A stretch of DNA of 64,000 nt from Candidatus Thalassolituus haligoni (GCF_041222825.1 NZ_CP139482.1:465001-529000), one strand, 5' to 3'. Positions 45,090 through 55,233 are shown, counted from the first letter of the stretch. Made by a program: numbers and translations. The notes: generated from the sequence alone by a model not told the origin.

Positions 45090-45371
45090 ATGTCTGAGTG
45101 GACTCTTTTTGAAGTGTTCGTGCGCAGCAAACACGGCTTGAACCATAAGCATGTCGGCAGCGTTCATGCGGCAGATACCGAAATGGCGCTGGAAAACGCC
45201 CGCGATTTGTATACCCGTCGCAGCGAAGGCGTCAGCCTGTGGATTGTGCCTTCCAATATGATCACAGCGTCGGCGACCGACGAAAAAGAAGCCTTGTTCG
45301 ATCCATCCGATGACAAGGTTTATCGCCATGCCAGCTTCTACAAGCTACCTGATGAAGTCGGCCATATGTGA
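45090..45371 (+). CDS. paaB: Phenylacetyl-CoA epoxidase subunit B
   Basis: This 93-residue small subunit has WTLFEVFVRSKHGLNHKHVGS and ALENARDLYTRRSEG, the PaaB pattern. It bridges PaaAC dimers. ATG 45090 follows CCGGAG; the frame runs back to the paaA stop without a better start. Confidence 0.94.
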   Translation: MSEWTLFEVFVRSKHGLNHKHVGSVHAADTEMALENARDLYTRRSEGVSLWIVPSNMITASATDEKEALFDPSDDKVYRHASFYKLPDEVGHM

Positions 45372-45380
45372 GGCACTGCC

Positions 45381-46142
45381 ATGAACCAATATGACGATCT
45401 GACCGAATACCTGCTGCGCCTCGGTGACAGCGCTGTAGTACAGGGGCAACGCCTGTGTGAATGGTGCGGCCGGGCACCGGCGCTGGAAGAAGAAATGGCA
45501 TTGATGAACGTGGGTCTCGACCTGTTTGGGCAGGCTCGCAACTGGCTGGAGTTCACTGCAGAACTGCTGAATGACGGTCGTTCTGCCGACCAACTGGTTT
45601 TCTGCCGCGATGAACGTGCCTATCGCAACCTATTGCTGGTCGAGCAGCCAAACGGCGATTTTGCCGTCACCATGTTGAAGCAGTTCTTTTACGACGCCTG
45701 GCACTACCATGTACTGACGGCATTAAAAGCCTCGTCCGACAAACGTGTCGCGGCGATTGCCGCCAAGGCTCTGAAGGAGGTGACCTACCATCTACGCCGT
45801 TCCTCTGATTGGGTACAACGCCTTGGCGATGGTACTGAGGAAAGTCACGACCGGATGGTCAAGGCACTGGATGTCGTTTGGCGTTTTACCGTTGAGCTGG
45901 TGAGTGGGGACGAAGTAGAAAATCGGTTGGCAGCCGCTGGCGTGATTGCTGCCCCGGAATTGATCGCAGAACAATGGCTGGCAACCGTCAGTCAGGTGCT
46001 CGAGCAGGCGACGCTGACCGTGCCGTCAGCCGCGCCCTCGTTTTACCTGAGTGGCCGTGAAGGCATGCATACCGAGAGTTTGGGCCTGTTGCTGGCCGAA
46101 ATGCAGTTCCTGCAACGAGCGTACCCTGATGCCGTCTGGTGA
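45381..46142 (+). CDS. paaC: Phenylacetyl-CoA epoxidase subunit C (structural)
   Basis: This 253-residue ferritin-like partner of PaaA has YLLRLGDSAVVQGQRLCEWCGRAP, LEEEMALMNVGLDLFGQARNW and KEVTYHLRRSSDWVQRLGDGT. It is structural and non-catalytic in the characterised complex. It starts nine bases after paaB and overlaps paaD by 14 bases. Confidence 0.94.
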   Translation: MNQYDDLTEYLLRLGDSAVVQGQRLCEWCGRAPALEEEMALMNVGLDLFGQARNWLEFTAELLNDGRSADQLVFCRDERAYRNLLLVEQPNGDFAVTMLKQFFYDAWHYHVLTALKASSDKRVAAIAAKALKEVTYHLRRSSDWVQRLGDGTEESHDRMVKALDVVWRFTVELVSGDEVENRLAAAGVIAAPELIAEQWLATVSQVLEQATLTVPSAAPSFYLSGREGMHTESLGLLLAEMQFLQRAYPDAVW

Positions 46143-46704
46143 GTTGCCTCCGCTGTCGACGGTAGGGGTTGGCCCGGCGGTTGAACTGATTGGTAGTGAT
46201 CGGCAGGGACGTGCCGGTAGCGCTGAAGACATTGAGCGAGCCTGGTCTGTGCTGGCCGACGTGATGGATCCTGAAGTGCCGGTGATCAATGTCGTCGATC
46301 TCGGCATTGTGCGCGACGTACGCTGGTCAGCGGGGCACTTGCAGGTGATCGTCACGCCAACCTACTCCGGTTGCCCAGCGACCGAATTTATCGAAACCCT
46401 GATTGAAGAAGCTCTGACCACTGCAGGGTTTCACCAACCGGTACTGAAGCAGCAGCTGGATCCAGCCTGGACAACTGACTGGATTACTGCCACCGGGCGA
46501 GAAAATTTGCGCGCCTATGGGGTTGCGCCACCGGTAGGCAGTGCCAACAAGCTGAGTTTGCTGGCCGCTGCACCGGAGATTGCTTGTCCCCAGTGCGGCA
46601 GTGTCCACACCGAGCGTGTCAGTGAATTCGGATCGACGGCGTGCAAGGCCCTTTATCGCTGCCTGGACTGCCTGGAACCGTTTGATTATTTCAAATGTAT
46701 TTGA
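46129..46704 (+). CDS. paaD: Phenylacetyl-CoA epoxidase maturation protein
   Basis: This protein of about 191 residues has an N-terminal DUF59/MIP18-like domain (VMDPEVPVINVVDLGIVRDV, TPTYSGCPATEFI) and a C-terminal zinc-ribbon-like CPQCGS followed by CLDCLEPF. PaaD-type proteins assist iron-sulfur maturation of PaaE. ATG 46129 overlaps the paaC end by 14 bases; the frame upstream lies within paaC. Confidence 0.92.
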   Translation: MPSGELPPLSTVGVGPAVELIGSDRQGRAGSAEDIERAWSVLADVMDPEVPVINVVDLGIVRDVRWSAGHLQVIVTPTYSGCPATEFIETLIEEALTTAGFHQPVLKQQLDPAWTTDWITATGRENLRAYGVAPPVGSANKLSLLAAAPEIACPQCGSVHTERVSEFGSTACKALYRCLDCLEPFDYFKCI

Positions 46705-46746
46705 GCTGAGTCACCGCCAATAACACGGTGGCCCTGGAGAGACACA

Positions 46747-47823
46747 ATGAGTCAATTTCACTCGTTAACCGTTTCCGACTTGCGTCGCGAAACACGAGAT
46801 TCAGTATCACTGGCCTTTGCTGTACCTGCTGAGCTGGCCGACACCTATCGCTTTACCCAGGGCCAGTACCTGACCTTGCGCACTGAGATTGAAGGTGAAG
46901 ACGTGCGCCGTTCCTATTCGATTTGTACCGGTGTTAACGATGGGGAAATCCGTGTTGCCGTCAAGAAAGTCCCCGGCGGCCTGTTTTCTACCTTTGCCAA
47001 CGAGCAGTTGCAGCCGGGCGCTCAGCTACAGGTGATGCCACCGATGGGCAGCTTCTACACCGAGCTGAATCCCGAACGCGCAGGACACTACCTGCTGGTA
47101 GCGGCAGGCAGTGGCATTACGCCGATTCTATCGATTGTAAAAAGCACGTTGGAAGTGGAACCCAACAGCACAATCACTGTGATTTATGGCAATCGCTCCA
47201 GTTCTTCGGCGATGTTCCGTGAAGCGCTGGAAAACCTGAAAAACACTTGGATGGGGCGGTTAAACCTGATCTATGTGTTTAGCCGGGAGCAGCAGGATAT
47301 TGATCTGTATAACGGCCATATTGACGCTGACAAGTGCCGCACCTTGTTCAGTCGCTGGATTGATACCAGAACACTGGATGCCGCTTTTATCTGTGGTCCG
47401 GAAGCAATGACAGAAACCGTGCGCGGTACCCTCAAAGAGTGTGGTCTGGCCGCCGATAAAATCCATTTTGAACTGTTTGCCAGCGCTGGTAACGAGCGCA
47501 AGCGTGAACAGCGGGCGGAAGCTGCCGCTAGGGATGCCAGTATCAGTGAAATTACAGTGATTCGCGATGGCCACAGCAAAACCTTCGATTTGGCTCAGAA
47601 CACCACCAACCTGCTGGAAGCAGGTAATGAGCACGGTGCCGAGTTGCCGTTCTCCTGTAAGGCCGGGGTGTGCTCAACCTGCAAATGCAAGGTCATCGAG
47701 GGTGAAGTCGATATGGACGTCAGTGTTGGCCTGGAAGAGTACGAGGTGAAGGCTGGCTATGTACTGTCGTGCCAGTCGTACCCGCTCAGCCGCAAGGTGG
47801 TACTGGATTTCGACGAAGTCTGA
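46747..47823 (+). CDS. paaE: Phenylacetyl-CoA epoxidase reductase subunit
   Basis: This 358-residue NADPH-dependent reductase has an FAD domain with RRSYSICTG, a nucleotide domain with AAGSGITPILSI and CGPEAMTE, and a C-terminal [2Fe-2S] ferredoxin domain CKAGVCSTCKC with a distal cysteine in LSCQSYP. It feeds electrons to PaaAC. GGAGAGACACA precedes the start. Confidence 0.94.
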   Translation: MSQFHSLTVSDLRRETRDSVSLAFAVPAELADTYRFTQGQYLTLRTEIEGEDVRRSYSICTGVNDGEIRVAVKKVPGGLFSTFANEQLQPGAQLQVMPPMGSFYTELNPERAGHYLLVAAGSGITPILSIVKSTLEVEPNSTITVIYGNRSSSSAMFREALENLKNTWMGRLNLIYVFSREQQDIDLYNGHIDADKCRTLFSRWIDTRTLDAAFICGPEAMTETVRGTLKECGLAADKIHFELFASAGNERKREQRAEAAARDASISEITVIRDGHSKTFDLAQNTTNLLEAGNEHGAELPFSCKAGVCSTCKCKVIEGEVDMDVSVGLEEYEVKAGYVLSCQSYPLSRKVVLDFDEV

Positions 47824-47878
47824 GAATGACTGAACACCCTCAATCACCTGTTTAACCGGAGTTTCCAGGAGTCAGGAC

Positions 47879-49939
47879 ATGAATCAGATACCGACGTTAC
47901 AAAGTTTTATTGCGGGCCAATGGATTGGTTCGACTGCGGCCAACCCGCTGGCCAGCGCTGTCAATGGCAAGCTGGTGTATCACACTCATGCCGAGACCAT
48001 CGATTTTGAGCAGTCACTAGACTTCGCCCGTCGTGCTGGTCAGCAATCACTGCTGGCGATGGATTTCCAGAGCCGTGCCGCCTGTTTGAGGGCGTTGGGC
48101 AAGTACCTGATCGAACACAAGGAAACCCTCTACACTATTTCCACCCATAGTGGAGCCACTCGCGCCGACAGCTGGATTGATATCGAAGGCGGCGCTGGTA
48201 CTCTGTTTGCTTACGCCAGTTTGGGCCGACGGGAATTGCCTTCTGGCAATCTGATCCCGGAAGACGATGTGATACCGCTGGGGCCAACAGGAGCCTTTGC
48301 TGGTGGTCACATTTTGGTGCCACGTCGGGGGGTTACGGTGCATATCAACGCCTTCAACTTCCCGGTGTGGGGCATGTTGGAAAAATTTGCGCCTAACTTC
48401 CTCGCCGGCATGCCCTGTATTGTCAAACCGGGTTCCTCGACCAGCTATGTCACCGAAGCGGCTGTACGGCTGATGCAGCAGTCGGGCTTGTTACCGGAAG
48501 GCAGCTTGCAACTGGTGATCGGTCGCACCGGCGACTTGCTGGATCGGCTGGGTGGACAGGATATTGTGACGTTCACCGGGTCAGCCGCAACAGCGGCCAA
48601 GTTGCGGGTAACGCCTAATCTGGTTGCTAACTCGGTGATGTTTAACGCCGAAGCCGACTCCCTCAATTGCGCCATTCTAGCGCCGGACGTAACGCCGGAC
48701 GACGCCGAATTTGATCTGTTTGTGAAAGAGGTTGTCCGTGAAATGACCACCAAGGCCGGGCAAAAATGTACCGCCATTCGCCGGGTGTTGGTGCCTGCGG
48801 ACAAGGTGGATGCAGTGACAGAAAAACTGATCGCCAGATTGGCTAAAACCCGCGTCGGTGACCCGGCGATTGAGGGCGTACGGATGGGAGCGTTGGCTTC
48901 CCATGATCAGCAGCGCGACGTGCATCATCAGGTCGAAGCCCTGATGACTAGCTGCGAACGGGTATATGGCGGTACGGCTGATTTCTCTCCGCTAGGTGAA
49001 GGTGCCAGTAACGGAGCCTTCTTTGAACCAACCCTGCTGTTGTGCCGTGATCCCGATGCAGAAGGTGGCGCTCACGATATTGAAGCGTTTGGCCCGGTCA
49101 GTACGCTGATGCCATATCGGGATATTGATCATGCAATTGAGCTGGCGGCTCGTGGCAAGGGTTCGCTGGTGTCGTCAGTGATTACCCGAAGCCCGGAGCT
49201 GGCTGCCCGGATCGTGCCCGCCATCGCCAGCTGGCATGGCCGTGTTCATATTCTCGACGCCGAAGCAGCTACTGAATCGACAGGCCACGGCTCACCATTA
49301 CCCATGCTGAAACACGGTGGCCCTGGTCGTGCCGGTGGTGGCGAGGAACTGGGAGGAATCCGGGCAGTAAAGCATTATTTGCAGCGTGCGGCGGTGCAGG
49401 GGTCGCCCACCATGTTGACTGCCGTAACCGGAGAATACGTGCGTGGTGGCCAAACCTATGAGACCGAAGTACACCCGTTCCGCCGGCATTTTGAAGAATT
49501 GAGAATTGGTGAGTCGTTACTGACGCACCGACGCACAGTGACCGAAGCCGATATCGTCAACTTCGGTTGTTTATCTGGTGATCATTTTTATATGCATTTT
49601 GATGAACTAGCAGCACGGGATTCGCAGTTCGAACAACGTATCGCGCATGGTTATTTCGTGTTATCGGCCGCAGCCGGTCTGTTTGTATCCCCCGGCGTTG
49701 GCCCGGTGCTGGCCAACTACGGTCTGGATAACCTGCGCTTTGTGAATCCGGTCGGTATCGGTGACACGATTCAGGCGCGGCTGACCTGTAAACGCAAAAT
49801 CGATCAGGGCAAGGAAAGTCCGAAGGGTGACCCTCAGGGAGTCGTGGCGTGGGATGTTCAGGTGACCAATCAGCAGGGTGAGCTGGTGGCCAGCTATGAC
49901 ATTCTGACACTGGTGAAAAAACAGGGGGTCGGCAGTTAA
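47879..49939 (+). CDS. paaZ: Bifunctional oxepin-CoA hydrolase / 3-oxo-5,6-dehydrosuberyl-CoA semialdehyde dehydrogenase
   Basis: This 686-residue fusion protein opens the oxepin ring and oxidises the aldehyde formed. The N-terminal aldehyde dehydrogenase has [27 protein letters not shown], base glutamate in FNAEADSLN and nucleophile in [11 protein letters not shown] (about residue 298). The C-terminal MaoC-like hydratase has [15 protein letters not shown] (about 562-576) with [14 protein letters not shown]. Both halves look intact. It is the last paa gene here. Confidence 0.94.
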   Translation: MNQIPTLQSFIAGQWIGSTAANPLASAVNGKLVYHTHAETIDFEQSLDFARRAGQQSLLAMDFQSRAACLRALGKYLIEHKETLYTISTHSGATRADSWIDIEGGAGTLFAYASLGRRELPSGNLIPEDDVIPLGPTGAFAGGHILVPRRGVTVHINAFNFPVWGMLEKFAPNFLAGMPCIVKPGSSTSYVTEAAVRLMQQSGLLPEGSLQLVIGRTGDLLDRLGGQDIVTFTGSAATAAKLRVTPNLVANSVMFNAEADSLNCAILAPDVTPDDAEFDLFVKEVVREMTTKAGQKCTAIRRVLVPADKVDAVTEKLIARLAKTRVGDPAIEGVRMGALASHDQQRDVHHQVEALMTSCERVYGGTADFSPLGEGASNGAFFEPTLLLCRDPDAEGGAHDIEAFGPVSTLMPYRDIDHAIELAARGKGSLVSSVITRSPELAARIVPAIASWHGRVHILDAEAATESTGHGSPLPMLKHGGPGRAGGGEELGGIRAVKHYLQRAAVQGSPTMLTAVTGEYVRGGQTYETEVHPFRRHFEELRIGESLLTHRRTVTEADIVNFGCLSGDHFYMHFDELAARDSQFEQRIAHGYFVLSAAAGLFVSPGVGPVLANYGLDNLRFVNPVGIGDTIQARLTCKRKIDQGKESPKGDPQGVVAWDVQVTNQQGELVASYDILTLVKKQGVGS

Positions 49940-50085
49940 CTTCGGCAAGCGATTTTATTTCCATATAAGAATAAATAAGTATTCAGCATAAAAAAATATT
50001 ATTTTTCTGGCGTTGATAACGTTAATAAATTGGTATTTGAGTCTGACGAGATAATACCGAAATAAAGTAGTGCCCATTTGGCTTT

Positions 50086-50102
50086 TTATCACAGTGTGAT
50101 AA
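50086..50102. promoter_or_regulatory. Palindromic operator upstream of the TRAP operon
   Basis: TTATCACA-G-TGTGATAA is a perfect palindrome with a single central base, 44 bases before the dctP ATG. A further inverted repeat GGTATT-N15-AATACC lies at 50032-50058. The protein that binds is not identified. Confidence 0.55.
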
Positions 50103-50145
50103 CGAGACAAAATAAAATAAATCTAAAAGCAAGGGTGAAAACGAC

Positions 50146-51177
50146 ATGTTTAGTATTAAAAATATGGCGGCGGCCGGTGTGGCAATCGCAGCATTGGTGA
50201 CCTCCGCCGTCAGTCATTCTGCCACCGAATTACGGGTTGGTACCTGGTTGCCACCAACCGACAATCAGAATGCCATTGTTTGGCCGACCTGGGCTAAATG
50301 GGTGGAAGAAGCCACCGAGGGGCGGGTCAAGGTCAAACTCGAGTACGGGTTGGGTCATCCGAAAACCATGTTTCAGCTAGTGGAAGATGGCGTGATTGAT
50401 GCCAGCTTCAGCTACCACGGGTACGTACCAGGCCGTTTTAAACTGCCACAAATTGTGGAGCAGCCAGGGCTGGGTGTCGGTGCCGAAGCTGCCTCGGTGG
50501 CGCTGTGGCGTGTGTACGACAAATATTTCCGCGTCGCGAATGAATTTGAAGGTCTGGAAGTCTTGGGGATGTTTACCCATGGTCAGGGTACCATTCAGTC
50601 AAATTTTCGTATCACCTCGCTGGCTGATCTGGAAGGCAAGAAAATTCGTGTAGGGGGCGGTATCCAGACCGAATTATCAGAAAAAATGAAAGTAACGCCG
50701 GTGGCTGCACCCGCCACCAAAGCCTACGAAATGCTGCAGCAGGGAGTGATCGACGGCATCTTTATGCCGATGGCACAGCAAAAAAGCCTGCGTCTGAGCG
50801 AAGTCACCAAATACATCACGATTTTTCCGGAAGGCATGTATATGGGCAGCTTCTCTATGTTCATCAACCCGGATTTTCTCGATAGCCTGAGCGAACGTGA
50901 CCGTCAGGCCATTATGTCTGTTTCGGGTGAGAAATTGTCCCGGATGGCCGGTGCGGCCTGGGAAGAAGGTGACGGGGAAGGTTTTATCGCAGCCAAGGCC
51001 GACAAGGTAGAAATCAACGAAGTCGGAGCTGCGCAGCTGCTGTCGCGTCAATTCAATACGCTGATTACCGGTATGGATAAGCTCTGGATAGACTCTGTTG
51101 CTGACCGCAAGGTTGACGCGGAGGCGGCCTTGGCTGAGTTGCGAAATATTGCCCGTAATTACCACAGAGCGAAATAG
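50146..51177 (+). CDS. dctP: TRAP transporter substrate-binding protein
   Basis: This 343-residue DctP-family receptor has a signal peptide to about residue 26 (AAAGVAIAALVTSAVSHSA). Mature features: ELRVGTWLPPTDNQNAIVWPTWAKWVEEA-type start, GRVKVKLEYGLGHPKTMFQLVEDGVIDASF and KKIRVGGGIQTELSEKM. It is followed by its own permease pair. It lies directly after the paa genes, so phenylacetate or related acids are likely ligands, by context only. Confidence 0.9.
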   Translation: MFSIKNMAAAGVAIAALVTSAVSHSATELRVGTWLPPTDNQNAIVWPTWAKWVEEATEGRVKVKLEYGLGHPKTMFQLVEDGVIDASFSYHGYVPGRFKLPQIVEQPGLGVGAEAASVALWRVYDKYFRVANEFEGLEVLGMFTHGQGTIQSNFRITSLADLEGKKIRVGGGIQTELSEKMKVTPVAAPATKAYEMLQQGVIDGIFMPMAQQKSLRLSEVTKYITIFPEGMYMGSFSMFINPDFLDSLSERDRQAIMSVSGEKLSRMAGAAWEEGDGEGFIAAKADKVEINEVGAAQLLSRQFNTLITGMDKLWIDSVADRKVDAEAALAELRNIARNYHRAK

Positions 51178-51180
51178 CAG

Positions 51181-51693
51181 ATGGTGTTTTCTGATTGGAT
51201 TTCAGAACACTACGAGGAGAAGGGGCCAGCCAAATGGCTGGCCTTCTCCCTTGAGTGCGTTGCTGCTGCCGTGCTGATGGCGCTGATGCTGCTGACGTGT
51301 GCCGATGTGATCGGACGCTATTTTTTAAACAACGCGGTCGATGGCACCGTGGAAATCACCGAGCTAGCACTGGCGGTGGTGGTGTTTGCCGAAATGCCGG
51401 TTATTACCTGGCGCGGAGGCCATGTCGTTGTCGATTTGCTGGATCGTTATATGAACCATCGATTGGTCAAGGCGTTGGGGTTGTTATCTGCGCTGCTGGT
51501 CTCTGGGGCTTTTTATGCCGTGGCTGGGCGCATGATGTTTACCGCTGAACGTTCGTTACGGCGTGAAGTTGTCACCGAGTATCTGCAAATGCCGGTTGGT
51601 TATATTGTTCAGTATATATCGGTGATGAGTTATGTCTGTGCGGTTGTTATGGTCAGCTATGGAATATATAGAATACTGAATGAAGAGCGATGA
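51181..51693 (+). CDS. dctQ: TRAP transporter small permease
   Basis: This 170-residue membrane protein has four hydrophobic segments and the DctQ pattern LMLLTCADVIGRYFLNNAVDGTVEITELALA with FAEMPVITWRGGHVVVDLL. It begins three bases after dctP and precedes dctM by 41 bases. Confidence 0.92.
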   Translation: MVFSDWISEHYEEKGPAKWLAFSLECVAAAVLMALMLLTCADVIGRYFLNNAVDGTVEITELALAVVVFAEMPVITWRGGHVVVDLLDRYMNHRLVKALGLLSALLVSGAFYAVAGRMMFTAERSLRREVVTEYLQMPVGYIVQYISVMSYVCAVVMVSYGIYRILNEER

Positions 51694-51734
51694 GCTGAAA
51701 TGATTTTTACCACTTTATTTATCGGAATTCCCAT

Positions 51735-53063
51735 ATGATCGTCGCACTGATTGGCTTTTTTATATTGTTGCTGTTGATTATTGTCGTACGCATTCCCATT
51801 GCCTTTGCCATGGGGCTGGTCGGATTTTTCGGCTTCGCTTATTTGCAGGGACTCGGGTTCGATAATCTGCTGGAGTTTCGCTGGACCGGTGCCTTGGCGA
51901 TGGCATCCAACCGGGTCATTGACACGGTGCAAGAATACAGCCTGTCGGTCATACCGCTATTTATTCTGATGGGCAATCTGGTGACCAGCTCCGGTCTGTC
52001 GCAAGCGTTATACCGTGCTTCTAATGCCTTTCTGGGACATCACCGCGGAGGCTTGTCGATGGCCACTGTGGTGGCTTGTGGCGGGTTCTCGGCGATTTGC
52101 GGCTCGTCTTTGGCAACCTCGGCGACTATGGCCAAGGTGGCGATGCCTCCGATGCGGAAGTACGGCTATGCCGATTCGCTGGCAACGGCATCGATCGCTG
52201 CCGGTGGCACGTTGGGGATTCTGATACCGCCCAGCGTGATTCTTGTGATTTATGGCTTGCTGACTGAAACCAGTATCCGTGAGCTGTTCGCCGCCGGTTT
52301 TATGCCTGGTATTTTGGGTATTCTGTTGTACCTAGGAGCAGTCAAGTTTGTGGTGTGGCGCACTCCGGAAGCGGGCCCTTGCGGTGACAAACTGGATTGG
52401 AAACAGCGGCTGGAGGCGATGAAGGGGGTCTGGGGTGTGGTGATTCTGTTTACGCTGGTGATGGGGGGCATTTACCTCGGCGTGTTTACGCCGACTGAAG
52501 CGGCAGGAATTGGTGCTGGCGGTGCCTTTATTATTGCCTTGACGCGTCGTAGCCTGTCGTTCAGCTCATTGTTTTTGGCACTTACGGATACCGGACGTAC
52601 CAGCGCTATGTTGTTTACGGTACTGATAGGGGCTTTGATTTTTTCCGATTTTATCAACCGTGCCGGGTTGCCCGCCGATTTGCTGACCTTTGTCTCGGCG
52701 CTGGATATGAGCCCGATGGGAGTGATTCTGGTGATTCTGGGTATTTATATTGTACTTGGAATGGTGTTTGAAAGCTTATCGATGATGCTGCTGACGGTGC
52801 CGATTTTTTTTCCGCTGGTGCAAAGCTTGGGTTTTGATCTGGTGTGGTTCGGTATTGTGGTGGTGGTGGTCACCGAAATCAGCCTGATCACGCCTCCAGT
52901 AGGCATGAATGTGTTTGTGCTCAGTGCGGTGCTACGTAATGTGAATCCGGCGACCATTTTCAAGGGAGTGACGCCCTTCTGGTGTGCCGATATTGTGCGT
53001 CTGGCATTGATTGTCTTTATTCCAGCGATCGCCATGCTGCTGCCGGAATGGCTGTATCGCTGA
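51735..53063 (+). CDS. dctM: TRAP transporter large permease
   Basis: This 442-residue permease of about 12 helices has HHRGGLSMATVVACGGFSAICGSSLATSATM, GGTLGILIPPSVILVIYGLL and ITPPVGMNVFVLSAV, the DctM hallmarks. It pairs with the preceding DctQ. Confidence 0.94.
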   Translation: MIVALIGFFILLLLIIVVRIPIAFAMGLVGFFGFAYLQGLGFDNLLEFRWTGALAMASNRVIDTVQEYSLSVIPLFILMGNLVTSSGLSQALYRASNAFLGHHRGGLSMATVVACGGFSAICGSSLATSATMAKVAMPPMRKYGYADSLATASIAAGGTLGILIPPSVILVIYGLLTETSIRELFAAGFMPGILGILLYLGAVKFVVWRTPEAGPCGDKLDWKQRLEAMKGVWGVVILFTLVMGGIYLGVFTPTEAAGIGAGGAFIIALTRRSLSFSSLFLALTDTGRTSAMLFTVLIGALIFSDFINRAGLPADLLTFVSALDMSPMGVILVILGIYIVLGMVFESLSMMLLTVPIFFPLVQSLGFDLVWFGIVVVVVTEISLITPPVGMNVFVLSAVLRNVNPATIFKGVTPFWCADIVRLALIVFIPAIAMLLPEWLYR

Positions 53064-53099
53064 TGCCGTTTACTCTGATTATCCAACAGGAGGTGCCTT

Positions 53100-53588
53100 A
53101 TGCTGCCTGGTGTTAAACGTATTTTGTACGCATCCGATTTGCAGGATGGTTCGCGCCCGGCATTTCGAGCGGCGGTCAGCTTGTGTGGCCATTACCAGTC
53201 GCACATTACCTACCTGCATGTGATCGAATCGCCGAGCCGTCAGGCTGACCGTCTGGCGCAGCAGCTCATGGCTCAGGATCCGTCATTGCAGGCCTTGCAT
53301 GATGACAGCCTTGTTGCGGTACGGGAGCAGATTCTGGCGCGGGTGCAGGATTTTTGCGCTGCGGAACTGGATATCGACGAGCAGTTGCAAGCGGATCAGC
53401 TGGTTGCTCGCGTCGAAGAGGGGCGTGCGTGGCAAGAAATTCTCCGTGTAGCGGATGAAATCAAGGCCAGTGTGATCGTCATGGGGACGCGTCATGGGCT
53501 TGGGCTCGGCAAAAAACTGTTGGGTTCAACCGCTGCCAAGGTGATGGAGCACGGTGCTCGCCCAGTACTGATCGTTCCTCTTCTCTAA
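53100..53588 (+). CDS. Universal stress protein (UspA family)
   Basis: This 162-residue cytoplasmic protein has the nucleotide-binding pattern VIVMGTRHGLGLGKKLLGSTAAKVMEHGARPVLIVP in its C-terminal third (G-x2-G-x9-G-S/T type, read in segments). ATG 53100 follows CAGGAGG. UspA proteins are known in TRAP operons (TeaD with TeaABC), where they modulate the transporter, and the same role is inferred here. Confidence 0.88.
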   Translation: MLPGVKRILYASDLQDGSRPAFRAAVSLCGHYQSHITYLHVIESPSRQADRLAQQLMAQDPSLQALHDDSLVAVREQILARVQDFCAAELDIDEQLQADQLVARVEEGRAWQEILRVADEIKASVIVMGTRHGLGLGKKLLGSTAAKVMEHGARPVLIVPLL

Positions 53589-53599
53589 AAGGCAGGGTT

Positions 53600-54577
53600 A
53601 TGGCGGCATGCGGTTTTATTGATACATTACAGACTAGGCCAGCTCCAGCCGCTCTGACGGATGGCAGACGGCATTCATGTCCTGACTATATCTGCATTCA
53701 GGAGGTATTTGCGTTCCTGAGGGGCGGGCCTGTGCCACAGACTAGCCAGCAGTCAGACATATTCGTAGAGTGTCGGGGGAGCCATGCTTTGGTGTCGTTC
53801 AGTGGTCTGGATATGCCTTGTGACTGGGTCATTCCGGCAGAGATGATGCAGGTGGTTGTCAGTCATACTGGGCGCCATCAATTGCTGTGTAGTGGTACTT
53901 GCTACCAGCTGCAATCCGGTGATGTGCTGCTGCTGTTTGCTGGCACTCACAATGCCTTGGTTCCTGATAGTGACGGTTGCTTCAGTATTCTGAATGTGCC
54001 GTTGGCTGAACTCAGTGACGCGGCAATTGGTATGAGTTGGCTACGGAAGGAAACACTTTGGGAGCTGCCTGTCGTCTGCGGAGCCCCAGAGCTGGAGCAA
54101 CTGGTAAAGGTGATGACGCAGCCGTCGCACCAAACAGACCATTTCCGAGAACATATACGTTTTCACCAGTTACAAGTGTGTCATGGCCTGATACTGCAAC
54201 TGTTTCATGGTCTTGGTTGCGGGATGATAACCACACAGCCGCTGAACGATGCGGTGGTGGCTCAATTGCGGCGTCAGGTGCTGACCAATCTGCAGGAGGA
54301 TGTCGATCTGTCTGCTCTGGCAGCGTCCTGCAAGGTCAGCGTCAAGACCTTGTATAACCGCCTCAGATCCTCACTGGACTGCACCCCAGGCGAGTTTATT
54401 CGCCTGCTCAAAATTGAAAGTGTGTTCCGGGAATTAAGTGCCCGACCTCGAACAGCAAGGAATGTGACTGAGGTGGTTATTAATTACGGGTTTTCCAATC
54501 TTGGGCGTTTTGCACAGCATTATCGCCAGCATATTGGTGAGTTGCCTTCTGAAACCTTGCGGCGATCTTCGTCATAG
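53600..54577 (+). CDS. AraC-family transcriptional regulator
   Basis: This 325-residue regulator has an N-terminal cupin-like effector domain (about residues 45-180) and a C-terminal AraC double HTH (from about 222: VDLSALAASCKVSVKTLYNRLRSS and NYGFSNLGRFAQHYRQHIGELPSETL). It follows the TRAP-uspA genes by 11 bases and probably controls them. The exact start is uncertain: no strong ribosome site is visible and the first 40 residues lack family features, so a start further in is possible. Confidence 0.82.
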   Translation: MAACGFIDTLQTRPAPAALTDGRRHSCPDYICIQEVFAFLRGGPVPQTSQQSDIFVECRGSHALVSFSGLDMPCDWVIPAEMMQVVVSHTGRHQLLCSGTCYQLQSGDVLLLFAGTHNALVPDSDGCFSILNVPLAELSDAAIGMSWLRKETLWELPVVCGAPELEQLVKVMTQPSHQTDHFREHIRFHQLQVCHGLILQLFHGLGCGMITTQPLNDAVVAQLRRQVLTNLQEDVDLSALAASCKVSVKTLYNRLRSSLDCTPGEFIRLLKIESVFRELSARPRTARNVTEVVINYGFSNLGRFAQHYRQHIGELPSETLRRSSS

Positions 54578-54627
54578 CATTTTCCATATATCAGGCACCC
54601 TCACACCCTGCGTATGAGACGAGCAGG

Positions 54628-55233
54628 TCAGGAGGTGATGGCTGCTTGCACCACCTGATTGATCAGCGCTTCATCATTCAGCCCCTGAGACATATAAGGC
54701 ATCAACATCTGTTGATTGCGTACCAGGGCGAAGCCGTACAGCATTGACCACATACAGATCATGTTGATTTGTATTTGCTGGCTATCCCGTTCCGGAAAGG
54801 CGCGTAAAAACATGCGATAGAGCAGTCGGTAGGTTCTGGCCAGTGATGCCAGCCGCTGCTCTGCGTTAGCGGCATGAATGACTTCATCGTGATACATCAT
54901 GCGAAAGGTGCCGGGGTTTGCCTGACAAAAATCAATAAAATGGCGGACAGCAACTTTCAGCGCGGGCAGTGGTTCCGGGTGACTGGCAAGGAACCGTTCG
55001 AGCTGTTGATAAAGGCGCTGGTGGGCCTCTTCTGCCAGTTCAAGCAACAGGTCGCTGCGGCTGGCAAAATGCCCGTACATGGCGGCTGGGGTGACACCGA
55101 TGGCTTTGGCCAGATGACGGATCTGGACGGCATCGTGTCCCTCCGTGGCGATCAGTTGGCGGGCCAGTTCAAGGGCTGTCGCGCGCAGGCTGCCATGGTG
55201 ATAGGACGTTTTCTTGTTCACTGGGTGCTCCAT
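54628..55233 (-). CDS. TetR-family repressor
   Basis: This 201-residue regulator has an N-terminal HTH (YHHGSLRATALELARQLIATEG, IRHLAKAIGVTPAAMYGHFASRSDLL) and a helical ligand domain. ATG 55233 is preferred over the open frame to 55275 because it places the YHHG motif at the usual distance. It lies downstream of the Rieske-reductase genes on the same strand. The tandem GTTAANTTAAC palindromes at 57701-57725 are possible binding sites. Confidence 0.85.
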   Translation of the reverse strand: MEHPVNKKTSYHHGSLRATALELARQLIATEGHDAVQIRHLAKAIGVTPAAMYGHFASRSDLLLELAEEAHQRLYQQLERFLASHPEPLPALKVAVRHFIDFCQANPGTFRMMYHDEVIHAANAEQRLASLARTYRLLYRMFLRAFPERDSQQIQINMICMWSMLYGFALVRNQQMLMPYMSQGLNDEALINQVVQAAITS

